The position numbers and the translations under genes were made by a program. Under the pieces are notes generated by a model. It was not told the DNA's origin. It did not search any database and saw only the letters and a list, made by a program, of their open reading frames with translations. 64,000 bases of DNA from contig JBMNLS010000001.1 in the NCBI GenBank assembly GCA_050952935.1, forward strand, positions 868,001-932,000, given 5' to 3'. Every line of letters starts with the position of its first letter. The first letter of the stretch is position 1. Positions 16,788 through 24,342 of this stretch are shown in pieces. The DNA comes from UBA6115 sp050952935 (GTDB taxonomy: Bacteria; Bacillota; Clostridia; Christensenellales; Aristaeellaceae).

Positions 16788-18128
16788 ATGAAGAAAATAA
16801 CCATAGTTCAGCTTGTGACGTTTCTTTTGGCGGGGGTGGTGCTGCCCGCCTGCGCCGCGGCGATGCCGGTGTTTACCACCAATGAACGGCTTCCGGACGC
16901 AATGGTGGGCATCTACTATTCCACCAGGGTGGAGGGCGTGGCGCACGGCCCGCTGACTTTTACGCTGCCCTCCAATCCCTATGGGAACTACACGCTGCCC
17001 AAGGGCCTCAGCCTGCAAAAAAACGGGCAAATCTACGGCACGCCCAAGGCCGCCGGCGACTATGAGTTTGTGGTGCAGGCCCAAATCGCCTATGTTCAGA
17101 CGACCAAGGTGTTTAAGATCCATGTGAAACCCTTCAGCGAGGATGCGCTGAACCAGGGAGGCAGCAATGCCCGCATCATGGGCAGCGGGAATGACGACAT
17201 CACCGGCGTGGCCAACGGGCCCAACGGAGGTCGGGTAACGATGCACGAGGATATCGCCTTTTTTATCGACAGTAAGAATTTCCTGCGCGAAAGCGCCGAG
17301 CCGTTCAAGAAATCTGCCCTTACCTACAAGGCCAGCGGCTATGCGTGGCTTGATGTCCTGGCCAATGACCTGTATTACTATCATCACTATCTGGCTAAAA
17401 AGGGCGATCCCCTGATCAGTATCACGGATGTGGCGGGTATGCAGGTCACTCCCGGCAAAAATACCTATGTAACCCGCATTGTGCAGGATTCGGTGGGCAG
17501 GAAGGGACGCAATACGCTGGTGGTGCTGAAAAAGCCCATCATGGATTTGTCTGTGACTGATACCCTGGTGATGTATATCCAGAATGACGCGATGCTGCAA
17601 GCAACCCTTGACAGTGGGAAACCCCGTATCATGCGGGCCTATGCCGACGGTCAGGAGCTGGGGGTGGCGCATGCCTTCCCTTTTAACGGCTATGCTTATT
17701 TCAGCGGTACCGGCGGGGGGCTGTACCGTATGCCTTTAGACGGGCAGGTGGCCCAGAAGCTGACGGGGAACAAGGTGAGCGCCTTTACTGCCGGTGTAAT
17801 GGATGGCAGCCATGTGATGGTGTTTGCCGACCAGAGCAAAACGCTGTATTTGATGCCGCTGGAGGGGGGAGAGGCCAGCCCGCTTGAAGGCTTGAGCGCC
17901 AGCGCCCTGAACGCGGATGATCAGTACATCTACTTTGCCAACGCGACTGACAATAACCGCATCTACCGTTTCAAGGTAGGCTTGGCCGAGGCCCCGGAGC
18001 GCCTGTCCGAGATGTCCGCCAAGAGCCTCTACCTGTTCCACAGCTACCTGGCCTTTGAGGATGCCGGCAGCAAGGCGCTGTACATCATGCCCAAGGCAGG
18101 TGGCGAGGCGGTCAGGCTGACGAAGTGA
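16788..18128 (+). CDS. Secreted putative-Ig / DUF5050-like beta-propeller protein
   Basis: 446 residues. ATG 16788 follows GGGAGG by six bases (ATG 16782 is possible). Residues ~1-24 are a signal peptide whose end, LPACAAAMP, offers a possible lipobox-like cysteine. Residues ~28-110 resemble a He_PIG-type putative Ig domain (LPKGLSLQKNGQIYGTPKAAG). The C-terminal ~150 residues contain repeated AYFSGTGGGLYRMPLDG-like blades, as in DUF5050 proteins, which suggests a beta-propeller. It is probably a cell-surface protein of unknown ligand. It converges with the anti-sigma gene. Confidence 0.7.
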   Translation: MKKITIVQLVTFLLAGVVLPACAAAMPVFTTNERLPDAMVGIYYSTRVEGVAHGPLTFTLPSNPYGNYTLPKGLSLQKNGQIYGTPKAAGDYEFVVQAQIAYVQTTKVFKIHVKPFSEDALNQGGSNARIMGSGNDDITGVANGPNGGRVTMHEDIAFFIDSKNFLRESAEPFKKSALTYKASGYAWLDVLANDLYYYHHYLAKKGDPLISITDVAGMQVTPGKNTYVTRIVQDSVGRKGRNTLVVLKKPIMDLSVTDTLVMYIQNDAMLQATLDSGKPRIMRAYADGQELGVAHAFPFNGYAYFSGTGGGLYRMPLDGQVAQKLTGNKVSAFTAGVMDGSHVMVFADQSKTLYLMPLEGGEASPLEGLSASALNADDQYIYFANATDNNRIYRFKVGLAEAPERLSEMSAKSLYLFHSYLAFEDAGSKALYIMPKAGGEAVRLTK

Positions 18129-18152
18129 TCTCTTATCATGCAGCCGGATAAA

Positions 18153-18187
18153 GACAAGGCGCCCGGTCAGAAACCGGGCGCCTTGTC
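18153..18187. terminator. Bidirectional terminator between convergent genes
   Basis: Perfect 15-bp stem, GACAAGGCGCCCGGT (18153-18167) with ACCGGGCGCCTTGTC (18173-18187), five-base loop. It separates the plus-strand propeller gene from the minus-strand sigma/anti-sigma pair. Confidence 0.8.
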
Positions 18188-18214
18188 AATTGTTGTCTTG
18201 TATCCTTGCGGCGT

Positions 18215-19474
18215 CTACTGCCCAAGCTTCACGGTAAAGGCGTTAGCCTCCAGGTAGGTGTATTCCATGATGGGATTTTCCCCGGGGGTGGTGGGGATTA
18301 TCTTCCGGATATAGGGCACGAAGGTGATTTCATCGGGCAGGGCGTCCAGGGAGGTCATGTCAAAGACGCCGCTAAAGGCATAATTCCCATCTTTAGTTTC
18401 ATTGGGCATGCCGGAGCTGAGGCCGGAATACTGGATTGTTGTGCCGCCGGCGCGGGCGTCAAAGAACAGTCTTTTCCCCTCGCTCAGCAGGTCTGCCTTT
18501 TTAAGGATTATGCTAAAAGTTGCGTCCATGTTCATGCGGGTGGCCACCAGGTTTGTCACAGTCAGGTCATACTCCGGGAAGGAATAGACATTGTCCGTGG
18601 TTTGGGCTTCCGCCCGCTCGGCCTTTTTGGTGGTGAAGCTGCGGCTGAATCGGTCCACCTCGTCAAAGGCGCCGCTTATGACAAGGCGCTCCCATTCCGG
18701 CATCCACAGGAATTTATCCTGATCCATGCCCTCAGGCGTGGGCAGGTAAGCGCAGTATTCCACCGTGGCGTCGCCATAGGTGAGCAGGATCCTTTTGTTC
18801 TTGTAGGCGTCCCGGAACAGCTGCTCATATTCCTCATGGGCTATTTTATCGCTTTCAAAATAGCCTTTGACCGAATAGGGATCCACCTCCAGGGGCCAGT
18901 TGGGCTTTAGGACATGGAAGGTGAGCGTCCAGGTGATGTCGCCCTTGGCGCCGGGCAGCACATCCTCCATGATGTAAAAGTCGGCGGTGTGGTTGCCGGG
19001 GCCGGCGGGATTCTCTGTCTTTTCAGGCAGCCAGGCGCCGTCAAAGAACTCAAAGCCGCTCTCCAGGTCCACATCCAGCTTCTGGCCTTCGCTTTCAGCG
19101 GTGATGACGGGGAAGACATACACCTCACCCGCACCTGTTTTATGGGCCAGGTTCAGCGCCACCGACATGCGGGAGCCATCGGATATGGCGTCGTTAAGCG
19201 ACAGCTTTAGCCAGTTGTTTTCATAAGTATCGCCGATTTCGGTCACCTGGTCCGCGAATTTGGGATTTAGGTGATCTTTCACGCTGTAGGTGGCGACCAG
19301 GGCGATGCCGGTGGCCATAAGCGCCAGAATCAGCGCAATGGCAAGCGCCAGGGACAGGGTTAATTTCCGTTTCATGGGTTCCTCCTCCTTCAGTCCATTC
19401 AGGGTGCGCAGAAAAAGCGCATGCCCTTCCTCGGAAACAGGAGGGTAAGCCCCTTTCAGGTCTTCAAGTTTCAT
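18215..19474 (-). CDS. Membrane-anchored anti-sigma-like protein (DUF4179-type)
   Basis: 419 residues. A short cytoplasmic N-terminus (about 1-33) precedes one membrane helix (about 36-63, rich in Leu/Ala/Ile), and a large extracellular domain follows. This resembles the DUF4179-type proteins encoded after ECF sigma factors in Clostridia. The start ATG overlaps the stop of the sigma gene (ATGA), so the two are co-translated. The likely role is to hold the sigma factor at the membrane and release it on an envelope signal; no anti-sigma zinc motif is visible, so this is inference from context. Confidence 0.75.
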   Translation of the reverse strand: MKLEDLKGAYPPVSEEGHALFLRTLNGLKEEEPMKRKLTLSLALAIALILALMATGIALVATYSVKDHLNPKFADQVTEIGDTYENNWLKLSLNDAISDGSRMSVALNLAHKTGAGEVYVFPVITAESEGQKLDVDLESGFEFFDGAWLPEKTENPAGPGNHTADFYIMEDVLPGAKGDITWTLTFHVLKPNWPLEVDPYSVKGYFESDKIAHEEYEQLFRDAYKNKRILLTYGDATVEYCAYLPTPEGMDQDKFLWMPEWERLVISGAFDEVDRFSRSFTTKKAERAEAQTTDNVYSFPEYDLTVTNLVATRMNMDATFSIILKKADLLSEGKRLFFDARAGGTTIQYSGLSSGMPNETKDGNYAFSGVFDMTSLDALPDEITFVPYIRKIIPTTPGENPIMEYTYLEANAFTVKLGQ

Positions 19475-19944
19475 GGCGTTTCCTCCTCTTCCGAAAGCTC
19501 CAACCGGAGGGACTGACGGGCAGAAGACAAGCGGCCCCGCACGGTGCTGGCCGGGATGCGCAGAAGCCTTGCGATGTCCGCCGTGGGCAGGCCTTCCAGG
19601 TAGTGAAGCATCACCACGATGCGCTGCTTTTCAGGCAGCCGCTCCACAGCGTCTGTCACGGCCAGATCAGGTGGGTCAACGGGTGTTTCAGGCAGGCGCT
19701 CCATGGGGACCAGGCGCTTTTGCTTCCTGTAGATGCCCTTGCAGGCGTTGATCAGGATGCGGATGAGCCAGGTGTCAAACAGCGCCTCATTCCTGAGGGT
19801 GTGCCGTTTTTCCCAGGCTTTGAGCAAAGCCTGCTGCATGGCGTCATACCGGTCCGCGTCAGTGCTTAGCATGCCGCAGGCCACGCGGTACATCACGCCC
19901 TCCATTTCCAGCGCCTTCCGGGCAAAGGCCAGCTTGTCAAGCAA
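19471..19944 (-). CDS. ECF RNA polymerase sigma factor
   Basis: 157 residues. Sigma region 2 is seen in DRYDAMQQALLKAWEKRHTL and FDTWLIRILINACK, and region 4 in LPEKQRIVVMLHYLEGL and ADIARLLRIPASTVRGRLS. The linker is short, as in ECF (group 4) sigma factors. The start codon is TTG, supported by AGGAGGTGA five bases upstream. It heads a two-gene operon with the membrane-anchored partner and probably activates its own promoter, which was not identified. Confidence 0.9.
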   Translation of the reverse strand: MLDKLAFARKALEMEGVMYRVACGMLSTDADRYDAMQQALLKAWEKRHTLRNEALFDTWLIRILINACKGIYRKQKRLVPMERLPETPVDPPDLAVTDAVERLPEKQRIVVMLHYLEGLPTADIARLLRIPASTVRGRLSSARQSLRLELSEEEETP

Positions 19945-20036
19945 TCAGTCACCTCCTGCGCAGGGGTTCCTGCGCTTCATCAGATGCATCTGCCTATTAG
20001 ATGCGTGGGGAGGGGGAAATGTTTGGTTGGGGTTTT

Positions 20037-20097
20037 GTGGGGGAACTTTTTTGAAAAAAAGTTTCCCCACACCCATTCAAAAAACTCTGGCTTTTTC
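20037..20097. repeat. REP-like hairpin element, copy 2
   Basis: A near-perfect hairpin (GTGGGGGAACTTTTTT at 20037-20052 pairing with 20054-20070) is followed by the tail CACCCATTCAAAAAACT. It has the same plan as the copy at 4375-4435 and faces copy 3 (20105-20154) tail to tail. No gene is present between 19945 and 20158. Confidence 0.6.
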
Positions 20098-20104
20098 ATG
20101 ATCA

Positions 20105-20154
20105 TTCTAAAGTTCTTTGAAGGTCTGGAAACTTTCTTTCAAGAAAGTTTCCAG
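20105..20154. repeat. REP-like hairpin element, copy 3 (inverted)
   Basis: The tail (AAAGTTCTTTGAAGG, about 20110-20124) comes first and the 13-bp hairpin CTGGAAACTTTCT / AGAAAGTTTCCAG (20125-20137, 20142-20154) second, which is the inverse orientation of copy 2. It lies directly against the 3' end of the truncated ABC gene, so it may mark the breakpoint that removed the rest of that gene. Confidence 0.55.
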
Positions 20155-20158
20155 TGTT

Positions 20159-20773
20159 CTATCCTACCGTTAACCACTTGTTAAAGGCTTTTTCCCACTG
20201 TTCCGTTATCTGATGGGAAATGACGAAAAGGGTGGTGTCGGATTGGGCCTTTTGCAGGCGGCCTTCGATGATTTTTGGCACATACAGCGGCGTGGTGAGA
20301 AGGCATAGGGTGAGCAGCGCCACCCGCACATCCAGCCAGAAAAGGGCGGCAGACACCAGGACGATCTTCAGCACCACATCGGTAAGCAGCGGCAGGTTGA
20401 AGAGGTAGTTGCTGCACACCGTGTCGATCTGATCGGTGTAGGCGGCCAGAATGTCGCCGTGCTTATCTCCCATCATCCGGGGCACGGTTTTGCGCAGCTG
20501 CGCACGGAAGAAAGCCTCCCGGAGGTCGGCTTTGGCGCGGGTAAAGTATTTGCCGCGGAAGCGGTCGGAGAGGTGATAGGCGGTGATCTCACAGGCGATG
20601 ATAAAAAGCAGCAGGGCGCTCATGCGCAGGGTGAGCCCGGCATCGCCCCTTAAAGCGTTGTCCAGCAGGCTGCCTTTGGTGAACTGAACGAGGACGGCCA
20701 GGCCGCCCGCAGCCACAGCGAACAAAACCGCGCAGGCAAACAGGCCCGCATGGGGACGGATAAAACGTTTCAT
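20159..20773 (-). CDS. Truncated ABC-exporter transmembrane domain
   Basis: 204 residues. The protein resembles the first half of an ABC-exporter membrane domain: about four hydrophobic helices and the loop segment TVPRMMGDKHGDILAAYTDQ, close to the conserved region that follows transmembrane helix 2. It stops there; the remaining helices and the whole ATP-binding domain are absent. Its opening (MKRFIRPHAGLFA) is similar to that of the intact exporter subunit at 53843. The gene is probably a decayed remnant, cut next to a hairpin repeat. The ribosome site AGAAGGAG (20781-20788) is seven bases from the ATG and can be sequestered by the leader structure described next. Confidence 0.65.
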   Translation of the reverse strand: MKRFIRPHAGLFACAVLFAVAAGGLAVLVQFTKGSLLDNALRGDAGLTLRMSALLLFIIACEITAYHLSDRFRGKYFTRAKADLREAFFRAQLRKTVPRMMGDKHGDILAAYTDQIDTVCSNYLFNLPLLTDVVLKIVLVSAALFWLDVRVALLTLCLLTTPLYVPKIIEGRLQKAQSDTTLFVISHQITEQWEKAFNKWLTVG

Positions 20774-20780
20774 ACATATT

Positions 20781-20890
20781 CTCCTTCTGATCAAATGATA
20801 AGGGGCATCATTCGATAGAAGGCTGTTGTTGTGGCCTTCTATCGATCAGAAGGCGATGCGTAAACGAGCCATGGGCGATTCTCCTTAAAT
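20781..20890 (-). promoter_or_regulatory. Leader-peptide translational attenuator (erm/cat-like)
   Basis: Four RNA arms can be read on the minus strand. A is GCCTTCT (20854-20848), inside the leader ORF. B is TCGATAGAAGGC (20845-20834). C is GCCTTCTATCGA (20823-20812). D holds the ribosome site, AGAAGG (20788-20783). A pairs with B, and C pairs with D (further supported by AATGAT/ATCATT inside the C-D hairpin), which hides the ribosome site. B pairs with C over 12 bp, which would free D. A ribosome stalled on the leader would cover A and favour B-C. This is the classic 1:2/3:4 versus 2:3 switch known from inducible erm and cat genes; its action here is inferred. Confidence 0.65.
20846..20872 (-). 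CDS. Leader peptide MARLRIAF
   Basis: An 8-codon ORF, with AAGGAG (20881-20886) well placed before its ATG, beginning 28 bases after the deoC stop. The peptide MARLRIAF contains Arg-Leu-Arg; basic-X-basic motifs are known macrolide-dependent arrest sites (for example in the ErmD leader). Its last codons form arm A of the attenuator upstream of the truncated ABC gene. It is too short for homology, so the call rests on the ribosome site and on its position in the alternative hairpins. Confidence 0.5.
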   Translation of the reverse strand: MARLRIAF

Positions 20891-20899
20891 CTACAGACC

Positions 20900-21550
20900 T
20901 TACTGCCCTTCAAAGGCGGAGATGGCAGCGGAAGCGCCGATGCGCTCCACCCCCTGGGCCAGGTAACCTTCCATGGCTTCCCTGGTGCGGATGCCGCCGG
21001 AGGCCTTCATTTTGACCTGGGGGCCGATGTGGGCTTTGAACAGCTCAATGTCTTCCGGCGTGGCGCCGCCGGTGCCAAAGCCGGTGGAGGTTTTGATGAA
21101 GTCAGCCCCAGCCTCCGTCACACAGCGGCAGGCGGCGATCTTCTCTTCTTCGGTGAGGTAACAGGTTTCAACGATCACTTTGAGCGGCTTCCCGCCGCAG
21201 GCTTCCTTAATGGTCTTGATCTCCTGGGTGACGGCGGCGAAGTTGCCATCCTTCATGTCGCCCAGGTTAATCACCATGTCTATCTCGTCAGCGCCCTCGT
21301 TTACGGCCTGGCGGGTTTCATACACCTTCACGGCGGTGGTGTTGTAGCCTAAGGGGAAGCCGATGACGGTGCATACCTTGAGCTTGTCGCCGTAGGTTTC
21401 CTTGGCTTTTTTCACAAAACGGGGCGGGATGCACACGGTGGCCATGCCATAGGTGACGCCCTCCCGGCAGATTTTGTCCACGTCCTTCCAGGTGGAGACG
21501 GCTTTCAAGAGCGTATGGTCAACATGTGAAAACACGGTTTTTTTGTCCAT
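20900..21550 (-). CDS. deoC: Deoxyribose-phosphate aldolase
   Basis: 216 residues. Class I aldolase that splits 2-deoxyribose 5-phosphate into acetaldehyde and glyceraldehyde 3-phosphate in deoxynucleoside breakdown. The Schiff-base lysine lies in FIKTSTGF (about K152), and the second active-site Lys in VKMKASGGIRT (about K181). HVDHTLLK near the start is typical. The ATG at 21550 has GGAGGAAG upstream. No other deo genes are adjacent. The IS4-family element has inserted just upstream of its promoter. Confidence 0.95.
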   Translation of the reverse strand: MDKKTVFSHVDHTLLKAVSTWKDVDKICREGVTYGMATVCIPPRFVKKAKETYGDKLKVCTVIGFPLGYNTTAVKVYETRQAVNEGADEIDMVINLGDMKDGNFAAVTQEIKTIKEACGGKPLKVIVETCYLTEEEKIAACRCVTEAGADFIKTSTGFGTGGATPEDIELFKAHIGPQVKMKASGGIRTREAMEGYLAQGVERIGASAAISAFEGQ

Positions 21551-21585
21551 GGTGAACTTCCTCCAAATTAATTTTCCCTGTGAAA

Positions 21586-21614
21586 AGCATAACAAAGCGC
21601 CGGATGGATTGCAA
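21586..21614 (-). promoter_or_regulatory. deoC promoter
   Basis: On the minus strand TTGCAA (21614-21609), a 17-base spacer and TATGCT (21591-21586) lie 35 bases before the deoC start. The IS left end begins only 12 bases upstream of the -35 box, so the core promoter is intact but any upstream operator has been displaced. Confidence 0.6.
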
Positions 21615-21616
21615 GG

Positions 21617-21626
21617 AGGAATTAAT
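21617..21626. repeat. Target-site duplication, left copy
   Basis: AGGAATTAAT, repeated in the same orientation at 23236-23245 on the other side of the IS. Intact duplications indicate simple insertion without later rearrangement. Confidence 0.8.
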
Positions 21627-23235
21627 CTTGAGTTTCCGTATTCTGATTATACTTTTTGATTGAGCTGCAGGTGATTCAGGGGTTTTGAGGAAGTCACTGT
21701 CAAATCATGTCTTTTTTGTCAATATTCTGGCATATTTATGACGGAAAATGAGGAACCTTTCCTGTTTTTCATAGTAGAATTGATTTGTAACAAAAACTCG
21801 ACTAAACAAATCCAGGGAGGCTCCTCATGCGTTATTCTACCACAGATACCTATCAACTCAAAAGGGAAATCATCACCTTCGCCAGGCGTCTGAGTGAAGG
21901 CCTCCCACGGGATTGGGAAAAGTTTACCGCTGATATGCTTTTCGGCATCCTCGCGTCCAGCAGCTGCATTCTTTCCCGCTTTGCCGATGTGCTCAAAGAA
22001 GATATCTTGAAAAAGAACACCGTTGAACGCTTGGCACGAAAGCTGTTAGAAGATATGCCCCCCGAACTCACCCATCATTACCTGTCCTTTGCCCGGGACA
22101 TCGGGGAGGACACGGGGCCTGTCTTCGTGGATAATACCGACATCACCAAGCCCTATGGCAAAGCCTTTGAGGATATGGGAACGGTCAGAGATGGCTCTTC
22201 GGCAGATAAAAAGCTGAAGAATGGGTATTATGTGACTGAAATGACTGCCCTGAGCCATCGTACCCGTCAGCCTATCAGCCTCTATTCCCATATCCATTCC
22301 TCTCACTCAAAAAACTATACCTCTGTCAACGACATCACCTTCCGGGCATTGAAAGAAGTTTTCCCTTATTTCCCCAAAGCAACCTATGTCTTTGACCGGG
22401 GTTATGATATGAACAAGCTATATCTTTTCATGTACGAGCATGAAAAGAGCTTCATCGTTCGCGTCACCAGCAACAGAAATCTGTTCTGTAAAAACAAGTG
22501 GTTCAAGTCGACCACGCTCAGGGACAAATACAAAGGCAAGTTTAAGTGCCCGGTCTTATATGGCGGCAAAAAGACTGAATGCTGGGTCACCTGTGTCAAT
22601 GTCAAGATCACCGCGAGCTGCAAATGGCTCAAGTTAGTATTGGTATATGGGCTGTCAGATACCCCCATGATGCTGTTGACCAACCACCCGGTCAGAAACA
22701 GGGAGGACGCGCTGCAGGTTGTCCGGATGTATTTCATGCGGTGGCGGATAGAGGAGCATTTCCGCTTCAAGAAGACGACCCTGGGGTTTGAGGATATGCG
22801 GGTGCGCAAGCTGAAGGCAATGAATCACTTGAGTCAGTTTGTGAGCATGGCCATTGGTTTTTTGTGCGCACAGGCAGACAAAAGAAACACCTCCAAGCTC
22901 AGGCGCGCCGTGACGCGCGAGGCAAATGGACAGAAGCAGGAGCACAAAATATCCTTTCTGCTTTATAGAATGGGGCTGGGTATCCAGCGCATTCTGGCCA
23001 GGGCACAAACAGGCATCCGTGCCTGGTTCCGCGTAGGCCGGCCCAAATACAGGCAGTTATCCTTCCCTTTGCTATGTTGAAATACAACAACTGAATAGGC
23101 GCGCGCAAGGGCTTGTTTACCTTCCCTTTTTTTGGAAAATTCGCTCTGTAAAATGAAATACCGCATCCTCTACCATGCAGAGGCTCAGAAATCTCTGCTC
23201 ATTGCACCAGAAGATTGCAAAATACGGAAACTCAA
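21627..23235 (+). mobile_element. IS4-family insertion sequence with target duplication
   Basis: The element is about 1.6 kb. Its ends are inverted repeats: TTGAGTTTCCGTATTCTG (21629-21646) and its complement with one mismatch (23218-23235). Outside them lies a direct repeat, AGGAATTAAT, at 21617-21626 and 23236-23245, interpreted as a ~10-bp target-site duplication; the exact edge is uncertain by one base. It contains a single full-length transposase gene. It separates the deoC promoter from the small GNAT gene. Confidence 0.88.
21827..23080 (+). CDS. IS4-family transposase
   Basis: 417 residues. DDE-type transposase: the first Asp is in VFVDNTDITK (about 97-106) and the second in YVFDRGYD (about 186-193). 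The IS4 signature Y-(2)-R-(3)-E-(6)-K is complete in YFMRWRIEEHFRFKK (about 304-318). The gene has a GGGAGG ribosome site and no visible frameshift or stop, so it should be active. It occupies most of the element. Confidence 0.92.
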   Translation: MRYSTTDTYQLKREIITFARRLSEGLPRDWEKFTADMLFGILASSSCILSRFADVLKEDILKKNTVERLARKLLEDMPPELTHHYLSFARDIGEDTGPVFVDNTDITKPYGKAFEDMGTVRDGSSADKKLKNGYYVTEMTALSHRTRQPISLYSHIHSSHSKNYTSVNDITFRALKEVFPYFPKATYVFDRGYDMNKLYLFMYEHEKSFIVRVTSNRNLFCKNKWFKSTTLRDKYKGKFKCPVLYGGKKTECWVTCVNVKITASCKWLKLVLVYGLSDTPMMLLTNHPVRNREDALQVVRMYFMRWRIEEHFRFKKTTLGFEDMRVRKLKAMNHLSQFVSMAIGFLCAQADKRNTSKLRRAVTREANGQKQEHKISFLLYRMGLGIQRILARAQTGIRAWFRVGRPKYRQLSFPLLC

Positions 23236-23245
23236 AGGAATTAAT
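23236..23245. repeat. Target-site duplication, right copy
   Basis: AGGAATTAAT, the partner of 21617-21626. The uninterrupted sequence would have continued into TATATAAAAT, the probable upstream region of the small GNAT gene. Confidence 0.8.
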
Positions 23246-23290
23246 GGGTATATATAAAATAAGATTATCAGGAAAGCAGGCGATGTGCAT

Positions 23291-23572
23291 ATGGACTTTA
23301 TCCAGGATGGCAACCGTTTTTATATGGGGGAAAACAAGGATCAGCCGCTGGCTGAAATCACCTTTGAGGAAAAAGAAAATGGCCGTATAGTTGTGGACCA
23401 TACCTTTACTGCTCCTTCGCTTAGGGGTCAGGGTATTGCCCGGAAGCTGGTGGAGCGGGTGGCGGACTATGCTCGCGAAGGCGGTTTCAAGCTGTTGGCT
23501 ACTTGCCCCTACGCCCAAAAAGTGCTCAGCGAGGACGCGTTTAACAATGTGTATGTGGGCAGCGTGGAATAA
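23291..23572 (+). CDS. Small GNAT-family N-acetyltransferase (YidJ/NATD1-like)
   Basis: 93 residues. The single domain contains the acetyl-CoA-binding segment SLRGQGIARKLVERVADYA and ends in CPYAQKVL, as in the short 'Acetyltransf_CG' proteins. The target is unknown. ATG 23291 and GTG 23285 are both possible; the ribosome site is weak. The IS insertion lies ~50 bases upstream and may have changed its promoter context. Confidence 0.8.
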   Translation: MDFIQDGNRFYMGENKDQPLAEITFEEKENGRIVVDHTFTAPSLRGQGIARKLVERVADYAREGGFKLLATCPYAQKVLSEDAFNNVYVGSVE

Positions 23573-23660
23573 ACTGCAATAATCCTGCACAGGGCTTTCC
23601 CAAAGCGGAAAAAACGCTTACAATAGAGACGCATCTTAATTACAGAGAGGAGACGTTCCC

Positions 23661-24200
23661 ATGAAGACAACCATCAGCGCCAAAGGCATGAACGTGACCC
23701 CGGCCATTGAAAACCGTGTGCTGAAAAAGACCCAGACCATGAGCAAGTACCTGCGCCAGGATACCGAAATGTTTGTGCGCATGCGCAAGGAGAAGAACCG
23801 GCGGGTGGTGGAGATCACCGTGCCCATGAGCGGCGTGTTGCTCCGGGCTGAGGCCTCAAGCGAGGACAACCTTTTTATGTCCATTGACAAGGCCCTGGCA
23901 AAAATGGAGCGGCAGATTTTAAGGAACCGCACCCGGCTGGACAAGCGCCTGAGGGAGGAGTTCCCGGCGGAGGTGGTGCCCGAGTTCATCGAGTCCCTGG
24001 GTGAGGAAGAACAGGAAGCCCGCCAGGTGGTGCGCTCCAAGACCTACACCGTGCGTCCCATGAGCCAGGAGGACGCCATTTTACAGATGGAGCTGCTGGG
24101 CCACAGCTTCTTTGTTTACATCGATGCGGACACCGATCGCACCCATGTGCTCTACCTGAGGAAGGACGGAACGCTGGGCATCCTGGTGCCGGAAGCGTAA
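23661..24200 (+). CDS. hpf: Ribosome hibernation-promoting factor, long form
   Basis: 179 residues. The N-terminal domain (about 1-100) resembles HPF/RaiA, and the C-terminal domain (about 120-179; YTVRPMSQEDAILQMELLGHSFFVYID) is the dimerising part that pairs two 70S ribosomes into 100S particles in Firmicutes. It acts on ribosomes in stationary phase or stress. AGAGAGGAG precedes the ATG. A hairpin follows the stop. Confidence 0.93.
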   Translation: MKTTISAKGMNVTPAIENRVLKKTQTMSKYLRQDTEMFVRMRKEKNRRVVEITVPMSGVLLRAEASSEDNLFMSIDKALAKMERQILRNRTRLDKRLREEFPAEVVPEFIESLGEEEQEARQVVRSKTYTVRPMSQEDAILQMELLGHSFFVYIDADTDRTHVLYLRKDGTLGILVPEA

Positions 24201-24224
24201 TCATATATATTGGAATGCAGCAGA

Positions 24225-24250
24225 GGAGGGTGCCGGCACCGGCGCCCTCC
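24225..24250 (+). terminator. GC-rich hairpin after hpf
   Basis: GGAGGGTGCC (24225-24234) pairs with GGCGCCCTCC (24241-24250), with one G-T pair. There is no T tract, so termination is only possible. No T-box motif is seen before leuS. Confidence 0.45.
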
Positions 24251-24342
24251 AATCATATGAACAAACTATCAATCCTTTGTTCCCTTTACAAAGCTCTTTT
24301 TGCTGGATATACTTGCCTTGTGACTTAAAAGGAGGGGACAGC

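Noticed and set aside
16737..17672. 311-codon minus-strand frame opposite the propeller-like gene
   Set aside because: No family resemblance, and the plus-strand gene has a signal peptide, ribosome site and recognisable domains.
20589..20777. Alternative frame starting at the overlapping ATG (MYETF) of the truncated ABC gene
   Set aside because: Its translation is Arg/Pro-rich with no membrane helices, while the MKRF frame encodes a recognisable ABC membrane domain.
24201..24342. Possible T-box leader before leuS
   Set aside because: No AAGGTGGTACCGCG-like core is present; the GC-rich hairpin there fits the end of hpf.
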